Notes under the pieces: generated by a model | The model's input: only the letters and a program-made list of their open reading frames with translations | Told to the model about the DNA's origin: nothing | The model's database searches: none | Part shown: positions 36,736 through 46,462 of the stretch, piece after piece | Position numbering within the stretch: position 1 is the stretch's first letter | How the letters are laid out: every line of letters starts with the position of its first letter | DNA from: Brevinematales bacterium | Lineage (GTDB): Bacteria; Spirochaetota; Brevinematia; DTOW01 | Direction: 5' to 3' | DNA length: 64,000 nt | Assembly: GCA_026415355.1 (NCBI GenBank) | Contig: JAOAHF010000012.1 | Coordinates: 1-64,000 of the forward strand | Program-made: the position numbers and the translations under genes

Positions 36736-38826
36736 ATGGGAGAAGTTATACCTATTGAAAGGATAAGAAATATCGGTATTATAGCACATATTGACGCTGG
36801 GAAAACAACTACTAGCGAAAGGATACTTTTCTACACTGGTAAAATACATAAGATGGGAGAAGTTCACGAGGGTGCTGCGGAAATGGACTGGATGATTCAG
36901 GAAAAAGAAAGAGGCATCACTATTACAAGTGCTACTACTACTTGCTTTTGGAAAAACCATAGGATAAACCTTATTGACACTCCAGGACACGTTGATTTTA
37001 CAGTAGAAGTTCAGAGATCACTCCGAGTACTCGATGGAGCTGTGACAATACTTGATGGTAGTGAAGGAGTTGAACCTCAATCTGAAACTGTATGGAGACA
37101 AGCTGATGAATACAAGGTACCGAGAATTATCTACATAAATAAACTTGATAAAGTTGGCGCTGATTTTTACATGTCTCTTGAGTCTATAAAACAAAAACTT
37201 GGTGTTAAACCATTACCTTTACAAATACCTATAGGTTATGAGTCTTCTTTTGTAGGTGTTGTTGATTTGGTTGAAATGAGAGGAATTTATTGGGATACCG
37301 ATGAATTAGGCAAAGAATATAGAATTGGAGAAATACCTTCTGAACTCAAAGAAAAAGTAGAAATTTATAGAAACAAATTAATTGAAGCAGTTTGTGAAGA
37401 AGATGAAGAACTTCTTGAACTCTATCTTGAAGGGAAAGAACCTGATGTGCCTACAATAAAGAAAATGATAAGAAAACTTACCATTAGCACAAAAGCATTT
37501 CCTATTGTTGCTGGAACATCACTAAGAAATAAAGGAATACAAACATTACTTGATGCTATTGTAGACTACCTACCAAGTCCCCTAGATTTACCACCTGTTA
37601 AAGGATACAAAGAAGATGGGAGTATAATTGAAAGAAAACCTGTTGATTCTGAACCATTTACAGGATTAGCGTTTAAAGTAATGACTGACCCCTATGTCGG
37701 TAAGATAGTTTTCACAAGGATATACTCAGGCACTCTAAAATCGGGTATGTACGTATATAACTCCACAAAAGACAAGAAAGAAAGAGTATCTAGAATCCTT
37801 CTAATGCACGCTAATAAGAGGGAAGAAATAGAACAATCAACTTCTGGTAATGTTGTTGCTCTCGTTGGGCTAAAAGATACAACAACAGGAGACACCCTTA
37901 TTGCTGAAAATTCTGAAAAAATAGTCCTTGAGGCAATAAAGTTTCCAGAACCTGTTATCGCTATTGCTATCGAGCCAAAAACAAAAGAAGATCTTGACAA
38001 ATTGTCAAACGTACTATCTAAACTACAAGAAGAAGATCCCACATTCAAAGTCAAAACAGATCAAGAAACAAATCAAACTCTTATAATGGGAATGGGAGAA
38101 CTACACCTTGAGATCATGGTTGATAGAATGATCAGAGAGTTTAAAGTACAAGTTAACACAGGTAAACCACAAGTTGCTTATAGAGAAACTATAGAATCAA
38201 AAGCTAGAGCTGAAGGTAAGTACATAAAACAAACAGGTGGTAGAGGTCAATACGGACACGTGTTTATAGACATAGAACCATTACCAAGAGGTAGCGGATT
38301 CAAGTTTATCGATAAGATAGTCGGTGGTAGAATTCCTAAAGAATACATACCTGCCGTTGAAGCAGGTATAAGAGAAGCTATGGATAGTGGAGTTGTCGCA
38401 GGATACCCTGTCGTTGACGTCCAAGTCACACTTTTTGATGGATCATACCACGAAGTTGACTCTTCAGAACTTGCTTTCAAAATTGCTGCATCAAAAGCAT
38501 TTAAAGATGCTATGAGACAAGCTAATCCCGTTATACTTGAACCTATAATGAAAATAGATGTTATAACTCCTGAAGAGTACCTTGGAGATGTATTGGGTGA
38601 CCTTAATTCAAGGAGAGCAAAAATAATAAATATGGATCAGAGAGGAAATACAAGAGTCATAACTGCACACATACCACTCTCTGAGACATTTGGATATACA
38701 ACCGTATTAAGGTCAATAACACAAGGTAGAGCAAGTTACATAATGTTCTTTGAGAAGTATGAGCCTCTACCCAAAAACTTGTATAACTCTATACCAACGT
38801 TGAAAACTTATCAAGTTGAAGAATAA
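36736..38826 (+). CDS. fusA: Elongation factor G
   Basis: This 696-residue translocase GTPase drives tRNA/mRNA movement on the ribosome. The P-loop is [15 protein letters not shown]; switch regions and guanine-binding motifs [17 protein letters not shown] and NKLDKVG are all intact, and domains II-V follow at full length. It is not in a str operon (no rpsL, rpsG or tuf beside it). A GAGGAG site precedes the start. The stop is only 6 nt before tRNA-Thr, so the tRNA may be made by read-through. Some spirochaetes carry more than one EF-G; whether this is the only copy cannot be told here. Confidence 0.96.
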   Translation: MGEVIPIERIRNIGIIAHIDAGKTTTSERILFYTGKIHKMGEVHEGAAEMDWMIQEKERGITITSATTTCFWKNHRINLIDTPGHVDFTVEVQRSLRVLDGAVTILDGSEGVEPQSETVWRQADEYKVPRIIYINKLDKVGADFYMSLESIKQKLGVKPLPLQIPIGYESSFVGVVDLVEMRGIYWDTDELGKEYRIGEIPSELKEKVEIYRNKLIEAVCEEDEELLELYLEGKEPDVPTIKKMIRKLTISTKAFPIVAGTSLRNKGIQTLLDAIVDYLPSPLDLPPVKGYKEDGSIIERKPVDSEPFTGLAFKVMTDPYVGKIVFTRIYSGTLKSGMYVYNSTKDKKERVSRILLMHANKREEIEQSTSGNVVALVGLKDTTTGDTLIAENSEKIVLEAIKFPEPVIAIAIEPKTKEDLDKLSNVLSKLQEEDPTFKVKTDQETNQTLIMGMGELHLEIMVDRMIREFKVQVNTGKPQVAYRETIESKARAEGKYIKQTGGRGQYGHVFIDIEPLPRGSGFKFIDKIVGGRIPKEYIPAVEAGIREAMDSGVVAGYPVVDVQVTLFDGSYHEVDSSELAFKIAASKAFKDAMRQANPVILEPIMKIDVITPEEYLGDVLGDLNSRRAKIINMDQRGNTRVITAHIPLSETFGYTTVLRSITQGRASYIMFFEKYEPLPKNLYNSIPTLKTYQVEE

Positions 38827-38832
38827 AAAAAT

Positions 38833-38904
38833 GCCGATGTAGCTCAGTGGTAGAGCAACTCACTCGTAATGAGTAGGTCGTGGGTTCGAATCCCACCATC
38901 GGCT
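38833..38904 (+). tRNA. tRNA-Thr (anticodon CGT)
   Basis: A complete cloverleaf of 72 nt: acceptor GCCGATG/CATCGGC, D-arm GCTC/GAGC, anticodon stem ACTCA/TGAGT with loop CTCGTAA (anticodon CGT), variable loop AGGTC, and T-arm GTGGG/CCCAC with TTCGAAT. The discriminator is T, and CCA is not encoded. It starts 6 nt after the fusA stop, and its 3' end overlaps the convergent smpB stop by 2 nt. Confidence 0.96.
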
Positions 38905-39358
38905 AAATATATCTACTCTTTATCCTTTTCATCTCTAACTCAATATCTTTTTTCTTTAAATCCTCTCTCTTATCATATTCTTTCTTACCCTTGCATACAC
39001 CTATTTCAACTTTACACCATTTTCCATTCTTTATATAAACTTTCAAGGGTATCACCGTAAAACCTTTTCTCGATATCTGACCTGATATTCTATCTATTTC
39101 TTTCTTGTGTAAAAGTAGTTTCCTTTTTCTATCAGGATCTGGCCTGAAAACACTAGAAGCATGATACGGTGATATATGCATATTATGCACAAATATCTCA
39201 CCATTTTCTACTAGGCAAAAACTATCATCTATATTAACTCTGTGTTCCCTAATTGACTTAATTTCACTTCCCTTTAGTTCAATTCCTGCTTCGTAGGTAT
39301 CGAATATTTCATAGTTCTTTTTGGCTTTCCTATTTGTCGAAACTATCTCTATTGACAT
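38903..39358 (-). CDS. smpB: SsrA-binding protein SmpB
   Basis: This 151-residue RNA-binding protein delivers tmRNA to stalled ribosomes. Family blocks NRKAKKNYEIFDTYEAGIEL, GSEIKSIREHRVNI, and HISPYHASSVF with DPDRKRKLLLHKKEI are present. The basic C-terminal tail, which enters the mRNA channel, is there but short. An AGGGAG site lies 6 nt before the ATG. Its last 2 nt overlap the tRNA-Thr gene on the other strand. The ssrA gene itself is not in the window. Confidence 0.95.
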   Translation of the reverse strand: MSIEIVSTNRKAKKNYEIFDTYEAGIELKGSEIKSIREHRVNIDDSFCLVENGEIFVHNMHISPYHASSVFRPDPDRKRKLLLHKKEIDRISGQISRKGFTVIPLKVYIKNGKWCKVEIGVCKGKKEYDKREDLKKKDIELEMKRIKSRYI

Positions 39359-39563
39359 AACATTCTCCCTTATTTTTTAAAATTATATTTGCACTATGCG
39401 TAAGCTTTCTAAACAAATATCAATACTGTAGCAAAAATCATGAATACAAGGTAGCCAAGATTTAGAAAACTTTATCAATTTCTGGACTTTTGCTGAAGTC
39501 ACTTACTAATAACTAGACACTGACAATATCTGTTTATTATAATTCGTTTTGGAAGAGGGATAT

Positions 39564-40316
39564 ATGTTTATTCCTTTGTTTGACTTTGAAGAAAGAGATC
39601 GATGGGAAGGAATTGGAAGCGTTCCTAAACTACTTACCCCTGTAATGACATTAATAATAATAATATGTGTCCTAGTCTTCATCTACCAGACATTTTTTGT
39701 TAAAAACGAAAACAAGTTCTATATGGAATGGGGAGCAGTTCCTTATGAGATTATAAAAGCAAGAGAGCAGAATTCGTTTTTCGGCTATATAAATCTAATA
39801 ACTTATGCTTTTTTACATGGTGGTTTTTTCCATTTACTTGGGAACATGTGGTTTTTTTTCATTTTTGGCAACAATGTTGAAAAAAGAATGGGTTCATTGG
39901 TCTTTATTTTGTTTTATCTAAGCTCCGCAGTGGTTTCAGCTCTTATACACATGTATGTACTTTATCCGCAAGAAATGCTAGGAATAGAAAAAATCTCAGC
40001 TAGATCCTCCGGTGAACTAATGATACCTTTAGTAGGTGCTAGTGGTGCAGTTAGTGCTGTCCTAGGAGCTTACCTAAAGTACTTTCCTAGAAATTACGTT
40101 GCTACTCTTGTCTTATTCTTCATAATAACTGTCATTCCAGTATCTGCTTCAATATTTATAGGGGTATGGCTTATAGGACAAATCGCAAACGCAATACTAA
40201 ATCCATCATCAAACATCGCATGGTTCGCACACATAGGTGGTTTCCTATATGGGTACATTTTTGCAACTGTCTACAAAGGTAGATCATCTCAACAAACAAA
40301 TTACTATTACAACTAG
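39564..40316 (+). CDS. Rhomboid-family intramembrane serine protease
   Basis: This 250-residue membrane protease has about six helices. The catalytic dyad is visible: S160 in VGASGAVSAVLGAY and H223 in WFAHIGGFLYGY. The supporting FLHGGFFHLLGNMWFFFIFG supplies the oxyanion-site His and Asn. It cleaves membrane-anchored substrates inside the bilayer; the substrate is unknown. The start is taken at the ATG after GAGGG (39555-39559) rather than at a TTG 15 nt upstream. Its stop is 2 nt before fliR, so the two genes are coupled. Confidence 0.92.
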   Translation: MFIPLFDFEERDRWEGIGSVPKLLTPVMTLIIIICVLVFIYQTFFVKNENKFYMEWGAVPYEIIKAREQNSFFGYINLITYAFLHGGFFHLLGNMWFFFIFGNNVEKRMGSLVFILFYLSSAVVSALIHMYVLYPQEMLGIEKISARSSGELMIPLVGASGAVSAVLGAYLKYFPRNYVATLVLFFIITVIPVSASIFIGVWLIGQIANAILNPSSNIAWFAHIGGFLYGYIFATVYKGRSSQQTNYYYN

Positions 40317-40318
40317 TA

Positions 40319-41113
40319 ATGCCAGTTGATATAACCAACTTTCTTATATACAACTTTCAGTTTTTTCTTATTGCTTTTGCAAGAGGAATAGGGTTTTTAA
40401 CTATACTACCATTATTTGGAGGAGTTAATGTTCCTAATAGAATAAGAGTCTCTTTATCTTTTTTCCTATCATACATGGCTTTTCCTATACTAACCCAACT
40501 GGGATACGAAATTCCAACATCACTTGGTGGTTTCTTCTTCATACTTTTGGGAGAACTTATAATAGGACTACTCATGGGATTTTTTGTTTATCTTATATTT
40601 ATAGCATTTCAATTAGCAGCTCAGATATTTTCAACTGTTTTTGGTATTGGATTTGTTGAAGTAGTTGATCCTTTATCTGAAACTAGCATACCAACTTACG
40701 GAACGCTACTACTTATATTCGCTACTCTTGTCTTCGTATCAATAGATGGTCCATTCCTATCTTTCCAAGCGTTTATCGAAAGCTATAGAAAAATATGGCC
40801 ATATAATTTGGATTTAGACAATATCAAAACAATATCACAATTCATAGTAAGTGGCTTCAACGCTATGTTCTCTATTGCTATTAAAATATCTCTACCTATT
40901 ATAGCAGTTATTCTTGCTATTGATATAGTTGTAGGAGTTATAGCTAAAACTGCTCCTCAGATGAACGTCTTAAACTTAAGCTTTGACGTAAAGATAGTTG
41001 TTGGACTAATACTAGTAATAATATTTGCTCTACCTATTCTGACAATTATGCAAGATACATTAAAAGAAGCATTTTACAAACTTTGGTCCTTCATGAAACT
41101 GTTTAAAGTTTAA
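40319..41113 (+). CDS. fliR: Flagellar export apparatus protein FliR
   Basis: This 264-residue integral membrane protein of the type III export gate has six helices. Family hallmarks include an N-terminal FARGIGFLTILPLFGG, then FSTVFGIGFVEVVDPLSET and the C-terminal PILTIMQDTLKEAF. FliR assembles with FliP and FliQ. In most genomes fliR stands with fliP, fliQ and flhB. Here it follows a rhomboid gene by 2 nt, and the next gene is convergent, so the export genes are dispersed. No ribosome binding site is seen, which fits translational coupling. Confidence 0.92.
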   Translation: MPVDITNFLIYNFQFFLIAFARGIGFLTILPLFGGVNVPNRIRVSLSFFLSYMAFPILTQLGYEIPTSLGGFFFILLGELIIGLLMGFFVYLIFIAFQLAAQIFSTVFGIGFVEVVDPLSETSIPTYGTLLLIFATLVFVSIDGPFLSFQAFIESYRKIWPYNLDLDNIKTISQFIVSGFNAMFSIAIKISLPIIAVILAIDIVVGVIAKTAPQMNVLNLSFDVKIVVGLILVIIFALPILTIMQDTLKEAFYKLWSFMKLFKV

Positions 41114-41150
41114 CTCTGTGTATTTTAATTAAGTATCAAAGTATACTGAA

Positions 41151-42128
41151 TTATCTATTATGTTGTGTTTTATCAGTTTCATGAAAAAGTTTTTGTGGTA
41201 CGAACCAAATGTAGAAAATCATTCCTAAAAGTTCAACAAGGGATTGAAATATTACTATGACAGATGATATTTTGAATGGCTCAGGTAAAGCCAAAGCTAA
41301 AGGTAATACAACAAAAGAATTCCTAGTACCTAAACTGAAAGCAATTACTCTACTCTGAAAAGCAGATAGTCTAAAAATAGCACTTAAGAACTTCGATATT
41401 ACAAGTGAAACTGCTAAAAACATAAAAAATATTGGTACCAACGACAATAAGGTTTTATACTTATCAAAAACCAAACCTGCCTGAATTGAGGAAATCAAGA
41501 ATATTATAACACTTAACGTAGGAATAGTCATCAACGACAATTTATCAATATATTTGGACCTTTCTCTACTTTTGAGAATGTATTGAGTAAGAAAAGCCAT
41601 AAGTAAAGGCAATAATATTACAAATCCAAAAATTCTTAGAATATGAGTACCAGAAAAACTAATGAAAATATCTCTACCTAAGAATATGAATACGTAAACT
41701 GGTAATAATATCACTTGTAATACAAGGCTTATTGGAGTAAATACAATCGCCAACTTAGTATCACCTTTACCTAGATGAGAAAAGGTTATAAACCAGTCCG
41801 TACAAGGCACTAACAACACTAAAATTACCCCTAGTCTAATACCGATATCGTTAGGAAGTAATAATAGAATTACCCATACTACTATAGGTAATATAAAAAA
41901 ATTGCCTATTATTGCTGCAAGTATAAACTTTATATCCAAAAAAGCATCCCTCATACTCAGTATTGGTACCTGAACAAAAGTAAGGTACAAAAGAAAACCT
42001 AGACAAATCCAAATCAAAACCTCAATAGTTGAATTTAAATCTCTTAATACCAAACCAAAAGTTAAACCAACAATAACTGAAAACAGATAATAAAAAACTT
42101 GATATCTCTCAATTATCTCCCTTTTCAT
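41151..42128 (-). CDS. Bile acid:sodium symporter/arsenite-type (BASS/ACR3-like) transporter
   Basis: This 325-residue protein has about ten helices with the BART fold. The segment VLLVPCTDWFITFSHLGKGDTKLAI matches the arsenic-resistance subgroup, where a Cys in this region is typical of ACR3-type arsenite exporters. The remaining sequence is too general to choose between arsenite efflux and organic-anion uptake. No arsR or arsC gene is near. The upstream ccdA gene is 160 nt away on the same strand. The 3' end is 37 nt from the convergent fliR stop. Confidence 0.78.
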   Translation of the reverse strand: MKREIIERYQVFYYLFSVIVGLTFGLVLRDLNSTIEVLIWICLGFLLYLTFVQVPILSMRDAFLDIKFILAAIIGNFFILPIVVWVILLLLPNDIGIRLGVILVLLVPCTDWFITFSHLGKGDTKLAIVFTPISLVLQVILLPVYVFIFLGRDIFISFSGTHILRIFGFVILLPLLMAFLTQYILKSRERSKYIDKLSLMTIPTLSVIIFLISSIQAGLVFDKYKTLLSLVPIFFMFLAVSLVISKFLSAIFRLSAFQSRVIAFSLGTRNSFVVLPLALALPEPFKISSVIVIFQSLVELLGMIFYIWFVPQKLFHETDKTQHNR

Positions 42129-42288
42129 ATCTTCACTGTAAAAAAAACTTTAAATAAATTCCAATTTATATCCTCAAGCAAATTTGTAAATACTACTATA
42201 ACATCTCAACTACGTTTATACTTCATGATCACTACCAAAGTGATTTAATCTTCTTTAGCACACCAAATCTATAAAACAAGCCTTCATT

Positions 42289-43029
42289 TTATCCTAGCGT
42301 TCCTAAGAATGGAAATAAATCAAGCAAATATCCAGATATTATCCCAAGCGAATCTGTAACCAATGCTAACCCTATGAGTATTAGTATAATTCCACTTGTC
42401 ACCTCAACAACTTTAACAACTTTCTTTAGTTTTGATATTAATGAAACTGCAGAGTTTATAAATATTGATACCAACAAAAATGGTATCGATAAACCCAAAG
42501 AATAAACAAAAAGTAACACCCCCCCATAGATCAAATTACCACTATAAAATGCTATACTAGTAATACCACCAAGAATAGGTCCTATACAAGGTGTCCATCC
42601 AAACGCAAATAATAATCCCATAACAAAAGAAGTAAAAAAGTTTGACTTCTCAGGAGTAAAGCTTGTTATTCTCCTCTCATAGTCAAGAAACGATATTCTA
42701 ATTATCCCTATCAAATGTAATCCAAACGCCAATATTATAATCCCCGCAATCCTAGACATAATATCCTTGATAGATATAAGAATACCTCCAATCTGTCCAG
42801 CTACTATCCCAAATAGCAAAAATACAATTGTGAATCCTAACACAAAATAAGCCGTAGACAATATTATCAATACTCTATCTCTTGTTGTTATATTCTTATC
42901 CTTCATGTTCAATACCGATATCCCAGATATAAAAGAAATGTAAGGTAAAACTAAAGGTAGTATACAAGGAGAAAGAAAAGATAATATACCCGCAACAAAA
43001 GCAACAAGAATACCTATATCTACATACAT
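42289..43029 (-). CDS. ccdA: CcdA-type thiol-disulfide transmembrane protein
   Basis: This 246-residue protein has six helices of the DsbD/CcdA core. The two redox Cys-Pro motifs are present: FLSPCILPLVLPY in helix 1 and GWTPCIGPILGG in helix 4. It would carry electrons from cytoplasmic thioredoxin across the membrane to periplasmic thiols, for example for cytochrome c or outer-membrane protein maturation. No thioredoxin-like partner or cytochrome gene is beside it. A TATTAT box sits 4 nt before the start. Confidence 0.9.
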   Translation of the reverse strand: MYVDIGILVAFVAGILSFLSPCILPLVLPYISFISGISVLNMKDKNITTRDRVLIILSTAYFVLGFTIVFLLFGIVAGQIGGILISIKDIMSRIAGIIILAFGLHLIGIIRISFLDYERRITSFTPEKSNFFTSFVMGLLFAFGWTPCIGPILGGITSIAFYSGNLIYGGVLLFVYSLGLSIPFLLVSIFINSAVSLISKLKKVVKVVEVTSGIILILIGLALVTDSLGIISGYLLDLFPFLGTLG

Positions 43030-43369
43030 CTTGATAATAAGATACTATATACTTCTACCTAGTTTCAACTTTTATCTACCTTGGTAAAATAAAACTTCTA
43101 CCGATAGTCTTCAAAGATGATTCCAGGGTTTTGAGCAAATTTAAAAACTTTCCTCTCGAGTAGAAGTATGGTAGCCAAAATGTACCTTAATTTACTGAAA
43201 ATATCCTAGAGGAGAACATACTTAATATCCAGCCAAACTATATCTTAGGATTAGTTTATAATTCTTATATTTTTGTTTCAAAACCCACCAATTTTGGATC
43301 TTTAAACGATTAATCGTTCCTCAAAATTTGAAAGTATTTGTAAAGTTATTACACTATTACTTTCAAGTT
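43030..43369. other. Divergent intergenic region between ccdA and cheB
   Basis: No gene is seen in these 340 nt. Near the cheB end, TTGAAA (43328-43333), a 16-nt spacer and TACACT (43350-43355) are a plausible cheB promoter, 14 nt before the ATG at 43370. Confidence 0.4.
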
Positions 43370-44470
43370 ATGGACAAGATAGAAGTTCTAGTAGTAGATG
43401 ATTCTGCTTTAATGAGAAAGATGATTAGCGATATTCTTTCATCTCATCCGATGATCGAAGCAAAAGATACTGCGATTAATGGTAAGGTAGCATTAAATAA
43501 ACTAAAGAAGAATACATATGATGTTATACTACTTGACATAGAAATGCCTGAGATGGATGGACTACAGTTTTTGGATGAATACATAAAATTAGGTATAAAT
43601 ACACCCGTTATAATACTATCTTCTTTTGCCAAAAGAGGTGCCGAAGTAACAATAAAAGCATTATCTCTTGGAGCCAAAGACTTTATAACCAAACCTTCCG
43701 GACCTATATCTATCGATATTGAAAAGGTGAAAAATCAAATACTTGAGAAAGTTTTGGTTTGGGGTTTAAAGAGTCCAAGAAATACAAAAACTGAGGATGT
43801 TGAAATTACTCCTAACTTATCAATAGTTGAAACCAAACACGTAGAGTTTCGGAATCCCTCCATACGAGAGGTAGTAGCAAAGAAAAACATATTGCCCAAA
43901 GTTTTAGGTATAGGTATATCTACAGGTGGCCCTCCAACAATAAGAAAGTTTTTATCCAGTTTGGGAAACAATTTCCCTCTAGGTATAGTTATAGCACAGC
44001 ATATGCCTGAGTTTTTTACTTCAGAGTTTGCTAAATCTCTTGAACTTTCGTTTCCACATTTTACTATCGTTGAATCAAAAGAATATGATATTGTAGTTCC
44101 AGGTAAGATAATAATAGCAAAAGGGGGTAAGCATATCATCATTGACTCAAAAGACAATAGAGTTTTTACGAGAACAGTTGATGATGATAGGTTTATCTTT
44201 AGACCCTCTGTAGATATGTTATTTGAGAGTATGGCAAATAGCTTAGGAAGAAATGCTATTGGTATTATAATGACAGGTATGGGATCTGATGGAGCAAAAG
44301 GACTTAAGAAGTTACACGATGCTGGAGCTATAACTATAGCACAGGGAGAAAAATCATCCGTAATATTCGGTATGCCTAAAAGTGCTATAAAGATGTCAGC
44401 TGTGGACTTTGTATGGGAACTTGATGAAATGGGACAAAACCTAAACCAGCTATTATCCTTACTCTTATAG
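43370..44470 (+). CDS. cheB: Chemotaxis protein-glutamate methylesterase/deamidase CheB
   Basis: This 366-residue protein has a receiver domain (1-125) with the phospho-acceptor Asp in VILLDIEMPEMDGL and a later KPSG. A linker and the methylesterase domain (about 180-366) follow. The catalytic triad is visible in GIGISTGGPPTI (Ser), IAQHMPEFF (His) and TGMGSDGAKGL (Asp). It removes methyl groups from chemoreceptors after phosphorylation by CheA. It is isolated from other che genes. The ATG at 43370 is chosen over a TTG 42 nt upstream because the receiver begins here. Six nt overlap the convergent GGDEF gene. Confidence 0.94.
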   Translation: MDKIEVLVVDDSALMRKMISDILSSHPMIEAKDTAINGKVALNKLKKNTYDVILLDIEMPEMDGLQFLDEYIKLGINTPVIILSSFAKRGAEVTIKALSLGAKDFITKPSGPISIDIEKVKNQILEKVLVWGLKSPRNTKTEDVEITPNLSIVETKHVEFRNPSIREVVAKKNILPKVLGIGISTGGPPTIRKFLSSLGNNFPLGIVIAQHMPEFFTSEFAKSLELSFPHFTIVESKEYDIVVPGKIIIAKGGKHIIIDSKDNRVFTRTVDDDRFIFRPSVDMLFESMANSLGRNAIGIIMTGMGSDGAKGLKKLHDAGAITIAQGEKSSVIFGMPKSAIKMSAVDFVWELDEMGQNLNQLLSLLL

Positions 44471-45325
44471 TAAATCTTTACTCCATGCAATTATTCTGTC
44501 CTTACCTCTAAATTTTGCTGTATATAGTGCTTTATCCGCTAGTTCAATTAACAATGCTGGATCTTTTGTATCTGATGGAAATTCACTTATCCCTACACTT
44601 ATTGTTGCGTTTATATCCTTTTCTCTAAGTGCTTCTTCAAATTTTCTCTTTATCCTGCTTATAAATGCTATAGCTCCAGATTTACTTGTTTCTGGTAATA
44701 GTACTATAAACTCATCTCCACCATACCTACATATAGTATCCTCTGCTCTTTTATTCAGATCTATCACCTTAGCTAGTGTTTTTATTACAGCATTACCTTT
44801 ATCCTCACCAAACCTTACATTTATGTTCTTAAGATTATCTATATCTATTATAGCAAGAGAAAAAACTAGATTGTATCTCTCGGACCTTCTCGTTTCACTC
44901 CAAAGTGCTTCTTTGAAATACCTGTAGTTATAAACACCTGTCATCTCATCTACAAAAACCTTCATCTCAGACGAATCATACAAGAATATCTCAATAACAA
45001 CTGGATTTTTAAGTGTACTATTATTGTATGTAAAATAGTCAATAACAGATGTTCTTATACTCACATTTCTTCCAAGTTTCTTTACAAGTTCTCTATGCCT
45101 TTCTACTATATTATACCAATGTAACTTTGCTACCTCTTCATTAAACTCTAGATGAGACAGTATGTACAAAAAAGAAGAAAAAAAGCTTTCCTTGTCTTTT
45201 GGATCATCAACTGAGTTGTACAATTCTTCCAACTTATCAAAAAATACATCACCAAGTGCATATTCTTGATTTAAAAGATCTATTACCTTTTGTCTCAAAA
45301 TTTTACTTATCTTCCTTTCAAACAT
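44465..45325 (-). CDS. GGDEF-domain protein (putative diguanylate cyclase)
   Basis: This 286-residue soluble protein has an N-terminal helical region of about 120 residues without recognised sensor fold. The GGDEF domain covers about residues 125-286. The active-site CRYGGDEFIVLL is intact, with DIDNLKNINVRFGED upstream and an inhibitory-site RAED five residues before the GGDEF. It should make cyclic-di-GMP with feedback control. A promoter with the -10 box 8 nt from the ATG lies directly upstream, and there is no ribosome binding site. It ends in a 6-nt overlap with cheB. Confidence 0.9.
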   Translation of the reverse strand: MFERKISKILRQKVIDLLNQEYALGDVFFDKLEELYNSVDDPKDKESFFSSFLYILSHLEFNEEVAKLHWYNIVERHRELVKKLGRNVSIRTSVIDYFTYNNSTLKNPVVIEIFLYDSSEMKVFVDEMTGVYNYRYFKEALWSETRRSERYNLVFSLAIIDIDNLKNINVRFGEDKGNAVIKTLAKVIDLNKRAEDTICRYGGDEFIVLLPETSKSGAIAFISRIKRKFEEALREKDINATISVGISEFPSDTKDPALLIELADKALYTAKFRGKDRIIAWSKDLL

Positions 45326-45333
45326 ATTAGAGA

Positions 45334-45363
45334 TTTATATTTGATTTTCGAGAGTAAAATCAA
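45334..45363 (-). promoter_or_regulatory. Leaderless-type promoter of the GGDEF gene
   Basis: On the minus strand, TTGATT (45363-45358), an 18-nt spacer and TATAAA (45339-45334) stand 8 nt before the ATG at 45325, so transcription would begin at or next to the start codon. Confidence 0.5.
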
Positions 45364-45573
45364 ACTAAAGCATGGTTTCAGTACTTCTCTAGAGTCATCA
45401 CATTCTTAAGAATATTTGATTGTATCCTTAACAAAATAACCTTCTTTTCATTTTTGGTAACATTTCCAGTTTTAATTGAACCTAAGAATTAGCTACTCTT
45501 CGACAAGAAATATTCACACATCTATATAAGACTCTAATGAAAATATTTAACTTTGAAGACTACTAAAAAACAA

Positions 45574-46461
45574 TTACAAATCATGAATCAATCTATCTAC
45601 AGTCTTGTACCATCGTTTAACAAAAGAAGGCAAACTGCCATACTTCGACACCCACATTTTAATCCATCTAATAGTTTTAGGGTCAGAAACATTACCCGAT
45701 CCTGGAAATTCACCATTTATAACATATTCTTCGTTTATCTTCTTTAGAAAAACTTCTCTATGATACCTTGATATTATAGAAGCAACCTTACATTCAAGAT
45801 AATTGTCATCCGCCTTATTCTCAATAATAACCAAAGCATTTATACATTTATTTATTATAGTTTGTTTATCTTTTTCTTTTATTCCAAAATCATCAATAGT
45901 AACTCTTGTCTTATTACTAAGCCCTTTCTCAACAAATTTATTAAGAACTAATAGGTAATACCTTATCATCAAACTGTACATATTTCCATAATTGAGTTCT
46001 TCATTTGGTATCTCTTCTATCACGTACTCAACACCCATTTCAATTAACCGATCAAATATACTTTCATATTTCTCAAATCCAACCTTACCTTTGGTATTAA
46101 TTGTCGATACAATCCTTTCAATTTCATTTTTTCTATCCTGTATTTTAACTCCACAGATGATTATATTACCAAATAACTCTCCTTTTCCTGTCTCATCAAT
46201 ACCTATCAAAACATCATACTTTTGTTCATCTCCCATCGATATCAAGAAGTCTTCAATAAAATCAAGTTGATCATGCTGAAGCAAAACTTTTCCACTCTTG
46301 TAAATTACAAGCGTTCCTCCGTAAGAAGAAAACCTAAAAAGCTCATAATTACTTTTTGTGGGTTCAGGATGTAAAATCTCTCCAAACTCTTTACTTATTT
46401 TTTCTTTTACCAGATAAACATTTTCTACATCAAATTTCTTCAAAAAAGTTTTTTTAGACAT
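45574..46461 (-). CDS. rnhC: Ribonuclease HIII
   Basis: This 295-residue enzyme removes the RNA strand of RNA-DNA hybrids. An N-terminal substrate-binding region (1-85) of the type seen in RNase HIII comes first. The catalytic domain follows, with IGIDETGKGELFGNIIICG (Asp-Glu pair), TIDDFG, and the later ADDNYLECKVASIISRYHR. The end has FPGSGNVSDPKTIRW. The N-terminal domain and DETGKGE favour HIII over HII. It starts 1 nt after the gpsA stop without a ribosome binding site, so it is coupled to gpsA. Confidence 0.85.
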   Translation of the reverse strand: MSKKTFLKKFDVENVYLVKEKISKEFGEILHPEPTKSNYELFRFSSYGGTLVIYKSGKVLLQHDQLDFIEDFLISMGDEQKYDVLIGIDETGKGELFGNIIICGVKIQDRKNEIERIVSTINTKGKVGFEKYESIFDRLIEMGVEYVIEEIPNEELNYGNMYSLMIRYYLLVLNKFVEKGLSNKTRVTIDDFGIKEKDKQTIINKCINALVIIENKADDNYLECKVASIISRYHREVFLKKINEEYVINGEFPGSGNVSDPKTIRWIKMWVSKYGSLPSFVKRWYKTVDRLIHDL

Positions 46462-46462
46462 A

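Noticed and set aside
37692-38054. A 120-codon open frame opposite fusA
   Set aside because: Shadow of a strongly conserved gene; no ribosome site or family features.
38869-39060. A 63-codon + strand frame running from the tRNA into smpB
   Set aside because: It overlaps tRNA-Thr and the smpB coding region, both clear; no independent support.
43735-44490. A 251-codon open frame on the minus strand inside cheB
   Set aside because: It mirrors a gene with a complete catalytic triad and receiver, and its own translation is low in helical or family features. It is a shadow of cheB.
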